DNA of 64,000 bases, from positions 1-64,000 of the forward strand of contig NZ_QRMP01000012.1 in NCBI RefSeq assembly GCF_003473295.1, in the 5' to 3' direction. Under the pieces are notes generated by a model. That model was not told the origin of the DNA and ran no database searches. It saw only the letters and a list, made by a program, of their open reading frames with translations. The position numbers were made by a program, and so were the translations under genes. This DNA is from Parabacteroides sp. AM08-6 (GTDB taxonomy: Bacteria > Bacteroidota > Bacteroidia > Bacteroidales > Tannerellaceae). Below are positions 28,009 through 37,294 of the stretch, in pieces (position 1 is the stretch's first letter; every line of letters starts with the position of its first letter).

Positions 28009-29319
28009 TTATGTTGTTGTTTCTTCTTTTTCCAATGACACGACAGCTTCCAACGGATTAGTTTCCGTCCGGCTATCCATCTCGACCGGACTCGCGGCCG
28101 TTGCTTCTCCGGAAGATACGGCTTCATCTTCCGTGGATTGTTCTTCTTCCTCTTCCTCATTGCCCATTCCGGCACCAAAACGGCTTACGCTCAAGATAAT
28201 GCCGAAATAGATACAGGAAATAACGGTCGATGTACCGCCACGGCTGACTAAAGGCATCGGTTGTCCGGTGACCGGTATCAGGTTGACAGCAACCGCCATA
28301 TTCGCCAATGCCTGCACTACGACCAACAAGCCGCATCCCAACACGAGGAACTTGGGGAAGGGTTTTTCGCACCTCCGGGCTATCATCCCGACTCGTACAA
28401 GGAGCATAATATAAAGCAAGAGAACAAATATACCTCCTACAATACCCAGTTCCTCGATAATAATTGCATAAATAAAGTCGGAATAGGCTTGCGGCAAGAA
28501 GTCGCGTTGTTGCCCGTGACCGGGTAATCGTCCGAAAATACCACCGCGGGCAATGGCTATCTTGGCATGAGATACCTGGTAATTATCGTCTGTTATCTTA
28601 TAGACGCCATTCTCGTCCAAGTCGTCTTCATGCGATTCCGAAAAGCGTTCCAGACGGGCCTGCCAAGTAGAGAAACGGTCCGGCAGATACTGGGTCACAC
28701 CGGCCGGCATGAACTTCAGCAAGGCAAGAAAGAGTATCATTGCCAGTACCAGCACTCCGGCCAGACGGGCCAGCTTCTTTATCGGCAATTGTCCGATAAA
28801 CATCATCAGGAAGCAGACGCCGAACAGCATGAAAGCTGTGGAGAAATTCTCCGGCAAAATCAACACGCAGGTCGTACCCACTCCTATCAGTATGTATTTG
28901 AAAATCTGGTTCTCCGTGAACTTTCCCCGCTTACTGAGCAGAAAAGCGATAAAGACAATCGAGGCAAGCTTCGCAAACTCCGAGGGCTGAAACTGTATTC
29001 CGAATATCTCCAGCCAGCGATGTGCATCATTGGCATTGACTCCCACGAAGGGGGTCGCCAACAACATCAGCACCGAAACGGGGAGCAGAAGTATGAATAC
29101 AGGGAAAAACCGGCACGGGATATTATGCAATAACAACACCAGCACGAAGCCTCCGAGCAGGAAGGTGGCATGGCGGACGATAGGAGCCCAGTGGTTGGCA
29201 TTCTTATAAGCAATCGTACTGGTTGCACTAAAGACCTCCACCACCGAAATCAGGCACAGGAACATAAATATAATCCAGATTACCCGGTCGCCTTTAAAGA
29301 GTTTACTCGCTAAATCCAT
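28009..29319 (-). CDS. ftsW: SEDS peptidoglycan glycosyltransferase FtsW
   Basis: Multi-pass membrane glycosyltransferase that polymerises lipid II at the septum with its partner FtsI encoded in the same operon. At 436 residues it shows the SEDS blocks: GVNANDAHRWLEIFGIQFQP (split by a loop in the first half), KIAIARGGIFGRLPGHGQ with the catalytic-region loop, and GQPMPLVSRGGTS near the end of the membrane domain. The last 50 residues form an unusually acidic cytoplasmic tail with a run of six glutamates. The gene sits between murD (13 bp) and murG. Confidence 0.96.
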   Translation of the reverse strand: MDLASKLFKGDRVIWIIFMFLCLISVVEVFSATSTIAYKNANHWAPIVRHATFLLGGFVLVLLLHNIPCRFFPVFILLLPVSVLMLLATPFVGVNANDAHRWLEIFGIQFQPSEFAKLASIVFIAFLLSKRGKFTENQIFKYILIGVGTTCVLILPENFSTAFMLFGVCFLMMFIGQLPIKKLARLAGVLVLAMILFLALLKFMPAGVTQYLPDRFSTWQARLERFSESHEDDLDENGVYKITDDNYQVSHAKIAIARGGIFGRLPGHGQQRDFLPQAYSDFIYAIIIEELGIVGGIFVLLLYIMLLVRVGMIARRCEKPFPKFLVLGCGLLVVVQALANMAVAVNLIPVTGQPMPLVSRGGTSTVISCIYFGIILSVSRFGAGMGNEEEEEEQSTEDEAVSSGEATAASPVEMDSRTETNPLEAVVSLEKEETTT

Positions 29320-29332
29320 CCTTTATTCTTTG

Positions 29333-30667
29333 TTACAAGTTACGAACACAAGCCTTGAACTGGTCGCCACGGTCCTCGTAGCTCTTGAACAAGTCGAAGC
29401 TGGCACAACAGGGCGACAACAATACGGTATCTCCCTTTTGAGCCAGTTTATAGGCTTTCGATACACATTCTTCCATGGAACGGGCATCTTCTATTACCGG
29501 CACTTTCCCATCGAAAAATGCGTGCAACTTATCATTGTCCACTCCCAGGAAAATCAGGGCGCGTACTTTATTCTTCACCAGTTCTTCTATTTCGGAATAA
29601 TCGTTTCCTTTGTCTGTTCCGCCTAAAATCAACACCAATTTGGTAGTCATGCTCTGCAAGGCATACCAGCAGGAGTTTACGTTCGTCGCCTTCGAATCGT
29701 TGATATAATCCACACCTCTAACCCGGGCAACCTTTTCCAGCCGGTGTTCCACGCCGGTAAAGTCGCTCAACGATTCCCGTATCTTCTCGTCCTGGATATC
29801 GACAACTTTCGATGCGATACCGGAAGCAAGGGAATTATACAGATTATGAGTTCCCGTCAAAGCCAATAAATCTTGTTCCATTGTAAACGTTCCGTTTGAA
29901 GTTTCAATTATAATCATCTTATCTTTCGTATAACCTCTAACACCTTCAGCATACGCTTCGGCGAAAGGATAAAGAGTTGCCGCAGGATGGCGTTTAGCTA
30001 TCTCGCGGGCAATTATCGGGTCATCATTCCAGAAGATGAACGCATCTTCCGGTGTCTGATTTTGGATGATGCGGAATTTAGCATCCACATAGTTTTGCAT
30101 TTCATAATTATAACGGTCCAGATGGTCGGGCGTTATATTCAATAAAACCGCGATGTCCGCTTTGAAATCATACATATTGTCGAGCTGAAAACTACTCAGT
30201 TCGATGACATAGACAGCATGCGGGTCTTCAGCCACCTGAAGGGCCAGACTGTTCCCCACATTCCCTGCCAAACCTACATCCACACCCGCTTGACGGAGGA
30301 TATGGTAGGTCAGCATCGTAGTGGTCGTTTTACCGTTGCTTCCGGTGATACATATCATTTTAGAGTCGGTATAACGTCCGGCAAACTCAATTTCGGAGAT
30401 GATATGCGTCCCTTTCTCTTTCAGTTTCTTTATAATCGGAGCCTTGTCGGGGATACCCGGGCTTTTGATGATTTCGTCGGCATTCAGAATGTCGGCTTCG
30501 GTATGCCGGTTCTCCTCCCAAGGAATACCATGGGCATCCAGCATCGCCTTATACTTAGGTTTGACAGACGAAAAGTCGGAGACGAATACGTCGAACCCTT
30601 TCGCCTTTGCCAGAACGGCAGCACCTGCCCCGCTCTCGCCTGCCCCTAATACAACAATTCTTTTCAT
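29333..30667 (-). CDS. murD: UDP-N-acetylmuramoyl-L-alanine--D-glutamate ligase
   Basis: Adds D-glutamate to UDP-MurNAc-L-Ala in the cytoplasm. The 444-residue Mur ligase begins with the UDP-site loop LGAGESGAGAA, has the ATP loop GSNGKTT at 109-115, the NITPDHLDRY block and the C-terminal LILGGTDKGNDY region where the glutamate substrate binds. Its start follows the mraY stop by a single base, so the two are translationally coupled. Confidence 0.97.
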   Translation of the reverse strand: MKRIVVLGAGESGAGAAVLAKAKGFDVFVSDFSSVKPKYKAMLDAHGIPWEENRHTEADILNADEIIKSPGIPDKAPIIKKLKEKGTHIISEIEFAGRYTDSKMICITGSNGKTTTTMLTYHILRQAGVDVGLAGNVGNSLALQVAEDPHAVYVIELSSFQLDNMYDFKADIAVLLNITPDHLDRYNYEMQNYVDAKFRIIQNQTPEDAFIFWNDDPIIAREIAKRHPAATLYPFAEAYAEGVRGYTKDKMIIIETSNGTFTMEQDLLALTGTHNLYNSLASGIASKVVDIQDEKIRESLSDFTGVEHRLEKVARVRGVDYINDSKATNVNSCWYALQSMTTKLVLILGGTDKGNDYSEIEELVKNKVRALIFLGVDNDKLHAFFDGKVPVIEDARSMEECVSKAYKLAQKGDTVLLSPCCASFDLFKSYEDRGDQFKACVRNL

Positions 30668-30668
30668 T

Positions 30669-31928
30669 TTATCTCATCTTCAATGTTACAATCGTTATTA
30701 CTGCCAGGATAATGCCTATCAACCAGAAACGGACTACAATCTTCGACTCCGGAACTACGTTGAAAGGTTTCTGTATCAAAGCCTGTATTCCCGCATTGCC
30801 CTGTTTCTGGAAATGGTGATGAAGTGGCGCCATCTTAAAGATACGCCGTCCTTCGCCATATTTCTTCTTCGTATATTTAAAATAGAAAGTCTGCATGATG
30901 ACGGAAAGATTTTCCACCAAAAAGATACCGCAAAGGATTGGGATTAACAATTCCTTCCGGATAATAATGGCGAAAACGGCTATCACCCCTCCCAACATCA
31001 GGCTTCCGGTATCACCCATAAACACTTGTGCCGGATAAGAGTTGTACCAAAGGAAACCGACCGTTGCCCCGATAAAGGCGGCGGCAAAAACCACCAACTC
31101 TTCCGCCCCCGGAATAAACATGATGTTCAGGAACGAGGCAAACTCGAAGTGGGCCGACATATAAGCCAGAATACCCAACGCGACTCCGATAATAGCCGAA
31201 CTTCCCGCAGCCAGCCCGTCCAGTCCGTCCGTCAGGTTTGCTCCGTTGGAAACGGCTGTAACGACAAAGATAGTCATCAGTACAAAGACCAGCCAGGCAG
31301 CTTCTTCCTTGTACTTCCCGGCCCAACTTACCAACTGCGCATAATCGAAGTTGTTGTTCTTGACAAACGGGATAGTCGTCTTGGTCGATTTCTTTTCGAC
31401 CGTATGGAAACGGACTTCTTCTATCACATTATCATGGCGTACTTCCATATTCTCTTTAATCACAACATCCGGACTCATAAACAGTACCAGACCGACAATC
31501 AAGCCAAGCCCAAGCTGTCCGACAATCTTGAAACGGCCATGCATACCCTCTTTATTCTTCCGGAACACTTTAATATAATCGTCGGCAAATCCGAGAGCGC
31601 CTAGCCAAACTGTCGTTATAATCATCAGTATCACATAAATGTTGTTCAGCCGGGCACAAAGCAAGGTCGGAACCAATATAGCGATAATAATGATAATTCC
31701 TCCCATCGTAGGAGTTCCTTTCTTACTCATTTGTCCTTCCAGCCCCAGGTTGCGCACGGTTTCACCGATTTGCAGGAGTTGCAGCTTATCGATGATGCGG
31801 CGGCCGATGGCGGTGGAAATAAATAAAGACAGAATCAGCGCAAGAGCGGAACGGAACGATACGTACTTAAACATACCGGCACCCGGAAAGTCGAACTGAT
31901 CCAAATAATTAAACAAATAATACAGCAT
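30669..31928 (-). CDS. mraY: Phospho-N-acetylmuramoyl-pentapeptide transferase
   Basis: Integral membrane enzyme that transfers phospho-MurNAc-pentapeptide to undecaprenyl phosphate, giving lipid I. The product has 419 residues, about 60 more than E. coli MraY; the extra length is a hydrophilic insert near residues 150-195, usual for Bacteroidetes. Catalytic aspartates are visible in [21 protein letters not shown] (about 231-242) and [12 protein letters not shown] (about 301-312), with PLHHHFQ near the C terminus. It starts 6 bp after murE. Confidence 0.97.
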   Translation of the reverse strand: MLYYLFNYLDQFDFPGAGMFKYVSFRSALALILSLFISTAIGRRIIDKLQLLQIGETVRNLGLEGQMSKKGTPTMGGIIIIIAILVPTLLCARLNNIYVILMIITTVWLGALGFADDYIKVFRKNKEGMHGRFKIVGQLGLGLIVGLVLFMSPDVVIKENMEVRHDNVIEEVRFHTVEKKSTKTTIPFVKNNNFDYAQLVSWAGKYKEEAAWLVFVLMTIFVVTAVSNGANLTDGLDGLAAGSSAIIGVALGILAYMSAHFEFASFLNIMFIPGAEELVVFAAAFIGATVGFLWYNSYPAQVFMGDTGSLMLGGVIAVFAIIIRKELLIPILCGIFLVENLSVIMQTFYFKYTKKKYGEGRRIFKMAPLHHHFQKQGNAGIQALIQKPFNVVPESKIVVRFWLIGIILAVITIVTLKMR

Positions 31929-31934
31929 GTCGTT

Positions 31935-33416
31935 TTATGGTTGTTGTGTTGCAAATATTTCCTGTAACTTCTCCCGGTCGTCGAAATGATGTTTCACCCC
32001 TTTCACGTCCTGATAATCCTCGTGTCCTTTACCGGCTACCAAAATCACATCGCCTTTCTTAGCCAGCATCGTGGCAGTCTTAATCGCCTGTGTACGGTCG
32101 GTGATGCAAAGCGTATGCTCCATATCGGAAGCGTTCAGGCCGGCTACCATATCTTTGATAATTTCGTCCGGTTCCTCAAAACGGGGGTTATCGGAGGTCA
32201 ATATCAACTGGTCGCTCAGTTTGGAAGCCTCTTTCGCCATGATGGGACGTTTGCCTTTATCACGGTTTCCGCCACAGCCCACCACTGTAATGACACGTCC
32301 ATTGCCGTCCAGCACTTCATGGATACTGTTCAACACATTTATCAGGGCATCCGGTGTATGGGCATAATCCACGATAGCCGTATAGCCCAAGGGAGATTGT
32401 ACGGTTTGGAAACGACCGGAGACAGAGTGCAGGTCGCTCAATGCCACCAGAACCTCTTCCGGTTCCTTTCCCAACGAAACGGCTGCACCGTAGACGGCAA
32501 GCAGATTGTAGGCATTGAAACGGCCGACGAAGCGTGTCATGACCTCCCGTCCGTTAATCATCATATCGGTTCCCTCGAAATGGGATTCTAATATCTTTCC
32601 TTTGAAGTCGGCTAATGTGCGCAATGAATAGGTCAACTTTTTAGCCGCCGTATTCTGCAACATCACCAAGCCTGATTTATCATCTGCATTCGTCAAGGCA
32701 AAAGCGGATGCGGACAGGTCGTCGAAGAATTTCTTCTTCGCCTTCAAATAGTTCTCTACTGTTTTATGATAGTCCAGATGGTCGCGGGTCAGATTCGTAA
32801 AAATACCACCGGCAAAAGAGAGACCGCTGATACGTTTCTGGTCGATAGCATGGGAACTTACTTCCATAAAAGCATATTCGCATCCGGCTTCTACCATACG
32901 GGCCATCAGGCTATGGAGTGTAATCGGGTCGGGAGTGGTATGGTCGGTCGGGATTGCTTCGCCGTCTATATAATTGCAGACAGTGGAGAGCAAGCCTGCC
33001 TTATGGCCCATCTTACGGAACATATCGTAAAGCAAGGTGGCAACAGTTGTCTTCCCGTTCGTACCGGTTACCCCCACAAGGATAAGATTATCGGAAGGAT
33101 TTTCATACCAGGTTGAGAGTACTTTCCCTAATGCTTCCGCCGAGTCTTTCACCCGGATGAAACAGATGTTCCTTTCGGAAGAAACGGCTGTTCCATCCGA
33201 AGGGAACGGAAGTTCCTCGCAAAGAATAGCAACAGCACCTTTGTCGATGGCTCCCGGGATATAAGCATGACCGTCTACCACTGTTCCCCTGACAGCGACA
33301 AACAAACATCCCGCTTCCACTTTGCGGGAGTCGGATTGGATGGCCGCAACCTCAATGGTTGTGTCGCCCACAACCTCCAGCACATCCAACGAACGTATCA
33401 GTTCCTTTAGTTCCAT
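31935..33416 (-). CDS. murE: UDP-N-acetylmuramoyl-tripeptide synthetase (probably meso-diaminopimelate-adding)
   Basis: Adds the third stem-peptide residue. The 493-residue protein has the N-terminal SDSRKVEAG site for the UDP sugar, the ATP loop TGTNGKTT at 117-124 and the C-terminal SDNPRFEEP. The DNPR motif marks meso-diaminopimelate rather than lysine as the substrate, consistent with Gram-negative peptidoglycan. The start is 20 bp after ftsI and the stop 6 bp before mraY. Confidence 0.97.
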   Translation of the reverse strand: MELKELIRSLDVLEVVGDTTIEVAAIQSDSRKVEAGCLFVAVRGTVVDGHAYIPGAIDKGAVAILCEELPFPSDGTAVSSERNICFIRVKDSAEALGKVLSTWYENPSDNLILVGVTGTNGKTTVATLLYDMFRKMGHKAGLLSTVCNYIDGEAIPTDHTTPDPITLHSLMARMVEAGCEYAFMEVSSHAIDQKRISGLSFAGGIFTNLTRDHLDYHKTVENYLKAKKKFFDDLSASAFALTNADDKSGLVMLQNTAAKKLTYSLRTLADFKGKILESHFEGTDMMINGREVMTRFVGRFNAYNLLAVYGAAVSLGKEPEEVLVALSDLHSVSGRFQTVQSPLGYTAIVDYAHTPDALINVLNSIHEVLDGNGRVITVVGCGGNRDKGKRPIMAKEASKLSDQLILTSDNPRFEEPDEIIKDMVAGLNASDMEHTLCITDRTQAIKTATMLAKKGDVILVAGKGHEDYQDVKGVKHHFDDREKLQEIFATQQP

Positions 33417-33436
33417 ATCTACTCAACCTTTCTTTA

Positions 33437-35614
33437 TCATTTTAATGTCAACGCTACGGTTTGTCCCTTCGAGACGCGTGTACCGGCCGAAACAGACTGC
33501 GAAGACACGCGCCCCATACCATTCAACGAGGCACGCAATCCGGCACTTTCCAGCAGGAAGACGGCATCTTTTGCTCCCATGCCCACAACGTTCGGAACCA
33601 GCCCTTCGCGAATCGTAATATCTTTCAGTTTAATTTCGTCACTTTCTTCTTCTCGCTTTGCGGATACCCATTTCGTACTGATGCTATCAGTAACTACATT
33701 TATATCCAGTTTGTCCAGTACATTTTCGAGTGCTTCCCAATCTCCCGATTTGGGCTGCGGGAACTTCACCGCCAAAGAGTCAGGCTCCATCTTGCGAATA
33801 TCGAATATCATATGACTGGCATATATTTTTTCCGCTATGGCCTTTACCACGCCACCGGACATCGTACCCCCCGAAGGATAACCGATACGGGGCTGGCGGA
33901 TAACCACAATACAGGAGTATTTCGGTTCGTCGGCAGGAAAATAACCGCAGAAAGCGACCTGGTGACCGCTGGTGCGATACACACCGCCCGTAGCAATCTG
34001 TGCCGTACCGGTCTTTCCGGCGATAGAAATAATATCGGAATGGACTGCTTTGCCCGTCCCCTTCTCCACAACGCCGAGTAACATATCTTTAATGATGGCC
34101 AATGTTTTCTCCGAACAGATAGAAGGCTTTATCACTTCCGTCGAAAAGCTCTGCACCGTCTTCCCATTGCGCATAATCTCCTTGGTGAACATAGGGCGAA
34201 CCATCTTTCCGTTGTTGGCTATCGCATTGAAGAATGCAAGCGTATAGATAGGCGGTATCTGCGTTTCATAGCCGAAAGACATCCAAGGCAAGGCCGTCTT
34301 CGACCAATAATGAACCGTATCATTCGGCATACGTATCTTAGCACGACCGGCTCCGGGTATTTCCAAACGCAAATCGGCATTCATTCCGATACGGTACAAG
34401 CCTTCGACAAATTTAGTCGGGTTCTTTTCGTATCCTTTCAGGATAGTCTTGGCCACTCCGATATTGGAAGAATACCAGATAGCCTGTTCCACGGAAATGC
34501 GTCCGTAGCCGCCTTTGTTATTGTTGTGGTCCGTCATACGGGCTCCTTTATACATGTAAATACCATTCCCAACATCTACGGTATCGCCGGGCTGGCAAAG
34601 GCCATCCTCGAGGGCAACCATGATGGAAGCGACCTTAAAGGTCGAACCCGGTTCCGTCTCATCGGCAACTGCATGGTTTTTGGTTTCGGCATATACACCT
34701 TCACGGATACGTGCCATATTGGTTATCGCTTTCACTTCACCGGTTGCGACCTCCATTACTACAGCTGTTCCGGAATTGGCATCAATCTTCTTCAGCATAT
34801 CGACCAAAGACTTCTCCGTAATATCCTGCATATTGATGTCGATTGTAGTACGGACGTCCATACCGTCCACCGGCTCAACTTCCACCACATTCGTCCAGCC
34901 GCCACCTACCCGGCGAACGGAACTAAGACCGGCCTCGCCACGCAGTAAGCTATCGTATTGCAACTCCAGTCCGTTCTTCCCTTTGGTCAGACCGGTTGTC
35001 AGGTCTATTTCACCATAAATATCACCGATTGTACGGGAAGCCAGCGAACCGAAGGGTTTCTGGCGCTGTACCATTTCACGTGTGTAGAATCCGCTCTTAT
35101 TGCGGTTCAAGCGCAGAAAAGGATACTTTCTTATTTCTTTCAGGTCCGAATAGGAGATGCGACCCTCATACAAAGGATACTGGCGGTTGCTCTTTTTCAT
35201 GTTCAGACCGCGCAGCAAATAAGCTTTATAGCCTGCCGTTGTCCGGTTCCTAAATTTACGAGACAGGTAAAAGGCCAAGGAATCCACCCCATTCTGTTTG
35301 GAATAGAGGAAAGAGTCACGATTTAACCCCTGTGCCTGAAAATCGATATAAGTATAATAGCGTGGCACGCTGGTAGCCATCAATTTCCCGTCGGACGAAT
35401 AGATATTCCCCCGCCCGGGCAAAACCAAATGATTGGGACGCTTCTGACTTTCGGCGACCTTTTCCCATTTGTCCTTTTCCACAAAAGCCGTATCGAAAGC
35501 CCGCAGCACGATGCCTATTGCCACCAATCCCAGCAACAGGACAACAAGAAAGTAGCAGAGAAGTACTCTGTTACTTTTGGGGGTAAGCTCATTCTGTTCG
35601 ATTTCTTCAGCCAT
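33437..35614 (-). CDS. ftsI: Septal penicillin-binding protein FtsI (PBP3) with PASTA domain
   Basis: Transpeptidase that crosslinks septal peptidoglycan, partner of FtsW. The 725-residue protein has an N-terminal membrane anchor (about 17-38), a dimerisation domain, and a transpeptidase domain with the active-site serine in STFK (324-327), the SSN triad element and KTG at 534-536. Unlike E. coli FtsI it ends with a single PASTA domain (about 665-725, VPNVVGMGAKDAVFLLESAG), a common Bacteroidetes arrangement. The start is 2 bp after the upstream FtsL-like gene. Confidence 0.97.
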   Translation of the reverse strand: MAEEIEQNELTPKSNRVLLCYFLVVLLLGLVAIGIVLRAFDTAFVEKDKWEKVAESQKRPNHLVLPGRGNIYSSDGKLMATSVPRYYTYIDFQAQGLNRDSFLYSKQNGVDSLAFYLSRKFRNRTTAGYKAYLLRGLNMKKSNRQYPLYEGRISYSDLKEIRKYPFLRLNRNKSGFYTREMVQRQKPFGSLASRTIGDIYGEIDLTTGLTKGKNGLELQYDSLLRGEAGLSSVRRVGGGWTNVVEVEPVDGMDVRTTIDINMQDITEKSLVDMLKKIDANSGTAVVMEVATGEVKAITNMARIREGVYAETKNHAVADETEPGSTFKVASIMVALEDGLCQPGDTVDVGNGIYMYKGARMTDHNNNKGGYGRISVEQAIWYSSNIGVAKTILKGYEKNPTKFVEGLYRIGMNADLRLEIPGAGRAKIRMPNDTVHYWSKTALPWMSFGYETQIPPIYTLAFFNAIANNGKMVRPMFTKEIMRNGKTVQSFSTEVIKPSICSEKTLAIIKDMLLGVVEKGTGKAVHSDIISIAGKTGTAQIATGGVYRTSGHQVAFCGYFPADEPKYSCIVVIRQPRIGYPSGGTMSGGVVKAIAEKIYASHMIFDIRKMEPDSLAVKFPQPKSGDWEALENVLDKLDINVVTDSISTKWVSAKREEESDEIKLKDITIREGLVPNVVGMGAKDAVFLLESAGLRASLNGMGRVSSQSVSAGTRVSKGQTVALTLK

Positions 35615-35616
35615 AT

Positions 35617-35958
35617 TTATTTATATAATTCATACGGCGGATTTTTGGCCGCTTCAAGTTCGATACCTTGTTCCTCAATCAATAACTCGATTTGCGACTG
35701 GCGGCTGTTTCCCGTCAGTTCCGACGATATGGACAACGCTTCGAAACGAACATCACGCAATCTTTGTTGTAAACGATCGATTTCACGCAGTTTTTGCATA
35801 CAGGTATAACGGTTCCCGATAAAGAAAAACACCAACACCACGACGAGTACAATCATCTTGGTATGCCGGACGATGAAATCCTCTTTCAGGATACCACCTC
35901 CAAGAATGTACAAAAGAGAAAGACGTCTCTCCTTTTTCTTTTTCTTTCGTTGTTCCAT
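35617..35958 (-). CDS. ftsL: FtsL-like small divisome membrane protein
   Basis: A 113-residue bitopic protein with a Lys/Arg-rich cytoplasmic N terminus (KKKKKERR), one membrane helix (about 36-52, MIVLVVVLVFFFIG) and a short periplasmic coiled-coil (LREIDRLQQRLRD). It lies between rsmH and ftsI, the invariant position of ftsL. Bacteroidetes FtsL is poorly conserved, so identity rests on size, topology and position. The ATG at 35958 is preferred over a TTG two codons upstream. Confidence 0.82.
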   Translation of the reverse strand: MEQRKKKKKERRLSLLYILGGGILKEDFIVRHTKMIVLVVVLVFFFIGNRYTCMQKLREIDRLQQRLRDVRFEALSISSELTGNSRQSQIELLIEEQGIELEAAKNPPYELYK

Positions 35959-35982
35959 ATTCAAAACCTCCGCCTATACAAA

Positions 35983-36915
35983 TTATTCGTTTTCCATTGT
36001 CAGTTTCTCCGCAATACGCAACTTTGCACTCCGCGAACGCGGGTTACGTTCGATTTCATCTTCCGAGGGTGTAATGACCTTATTATTGACCAAGCGGAAC
36101 GGTGATTTCACATTTCCATAAAAATCCTGCTCCATTTTACCCTCGAAGTTTCCGGTCTTCAGAAAGTTCTTCACCAAACGGTCCTCCAGTGAATGATACG
36201 TAATCACAACCAGACGTCCACCGGGCTTAAGCACCTGCAAAGTCTGTTGCAGCATTTCCTTCAGGGCACGCATCTCGTCATTCACCTCGATACGAAGGGC
36301 CTGGAATACCTGGGCCAGAAATTTCTTCTCCTTATCTTTACCCGTAAAGGGTTTCAATATTTCCAAAAAGTCGCCAATCGTTTCTATCCTTTTCGCCTCC
36401 CGGCTACGTACCAACATGGAAGCAAGCTTTCGCGAAACCTTCAGTTCGCCATAAAGATAGAACAAATCGGCCAACTGCTCTTCCGTGTATGTGTTAAGAA
36501 CATCCGCAGCCGTCTGTCCCGCCCGGGTATTCATACGCATATCCAGCGCACCGTCAAAACGAAATGAAAAGCCGCGCTCCTTATCATCAAAATGATGGGA
36601 AGATACGCCTAAGTCCGCCAACAGGCCATCGACCTCACCGGCAACTCCATGATAACGCATGAAATTATAAAGATAACGGAAATTACTACGGACAAAGACA
36701 AAACGGGGGTCAGCCGGGATATTATTCTCTGCATCGGCGTCCTGATCAAATCCATAAAGCTCTCCCTCGCTATCCAACCGGCTCAGTATTTCCCGGGAAT
36801 GCCCTCCACCGCCGAAGGTAACGTCGACATACACACCTGAGGGCTGAATGTTCATACCTTCCAAACTTTCACGAAGCATTACCGGCACATGATAGCAGAT
36901 TTCTTTCTCTTCCAT
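35983..36915 (-). CDS. rsmH: 16S rRNA (cytosine(1402)-N4)-methyltransferase
   Basis: N4-methylates C1402 in the decoding centre of 16S rRNA. The 310-residue protein opens with YHVPVML, has the SAM-binding FGGGGHS at 34-40 and the ADLGVSSHHFD block, then the RALRIEVNDE and ITYHSLEDRLVKN motifs of the family. It is the first gene of the cluster here: mraZ, which usually precedes it, is not present in the 380 bp upstream. It ends 24 bp before the ftsL start. Confidence 0.97.
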   Translation of the reverse strand: MEEKEICYHVPVMLRESLEGMNIQPSGVYVDVTFGGGGHSREILSRLDSEGELYGFDQDADAENNIPADPRFVFVRSNFRYLYNFMRYHGVAGEVDGLLADLGVSSHHFDDKERGFSFRFDGALDMRMNTRAGQTAADVLNTYTEEQLADLFYLYGELKVSRKLASMLVRSREAKRIETIGDFLEILKPFTGKDKEKKFLAQVFQALRIEVNDEMRALKEMLQQTLQVLKPGGRLVVITYHSLEDRLVKNFLKTGNFEGKMEQDFYGNVKSPFRLVNNKVITPSEDEIERNPRSRSAKLRIAEKLTMENE

Positions 36916-37200
36916 TCCTCGCTATTATGTTAAACTTTTCCTTAAAATAAGGCATTGTAGTTGACTGATTAGCACACACATCGCCCTATCCGATGGTAAA
37001 AGTACACATTTCCTAATTTAACCGCCAAGAAATATAAGAGAAAAGTAACAAAAAGTTTTCAACAGGTCCGGATTTTAGCTTTATTTTAGTCCTATCCGCC
37101 TCATATTATTCGCATATTCGGGCAAATCCCGACTTCTGTTTCAAATATCGTATTCTTCAGGAGATAATTAGGTGCTCCTTTATAAACACAAAAAGCCCTC
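36916..37200. other. Leader region of the dcw operon
   Basis: About 285 bp between rsmH and the terminator of the upstream gene. No gene is seen and mraZ is absent. On the minus strand TACTTTTA (37004-36997) differs in one base from TAnnTTTG and lies about 80 bp before rsmH; it is the best promoter candidate here. No MraZ-type repeat boxes were recognised. Confidence 0.45.
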
Positions 37201-37220
37201 CCGGTAAAATAGATTACCGG
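37201..37220 (-). terminator. Terminator of the DUF6383-type gene
   Basis: CCGGTAA (37201-37207) pairs with TTACCGG (37214-37220), and on the minus strand a GC-rich step and a run of five T follow. A second hairpin, CTTCCTTTC/GAAAGGAAG at 37242-37263, lies between it and the stop codon. Confidence 0.75.
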
Positions 37221-37294
37221 AAAGGCCTATTTGTTTACCGCCTTCCTTTCTCGCGAAAGGAAGTGCAGTTGATTATTTAATTATCAATGTCTAT

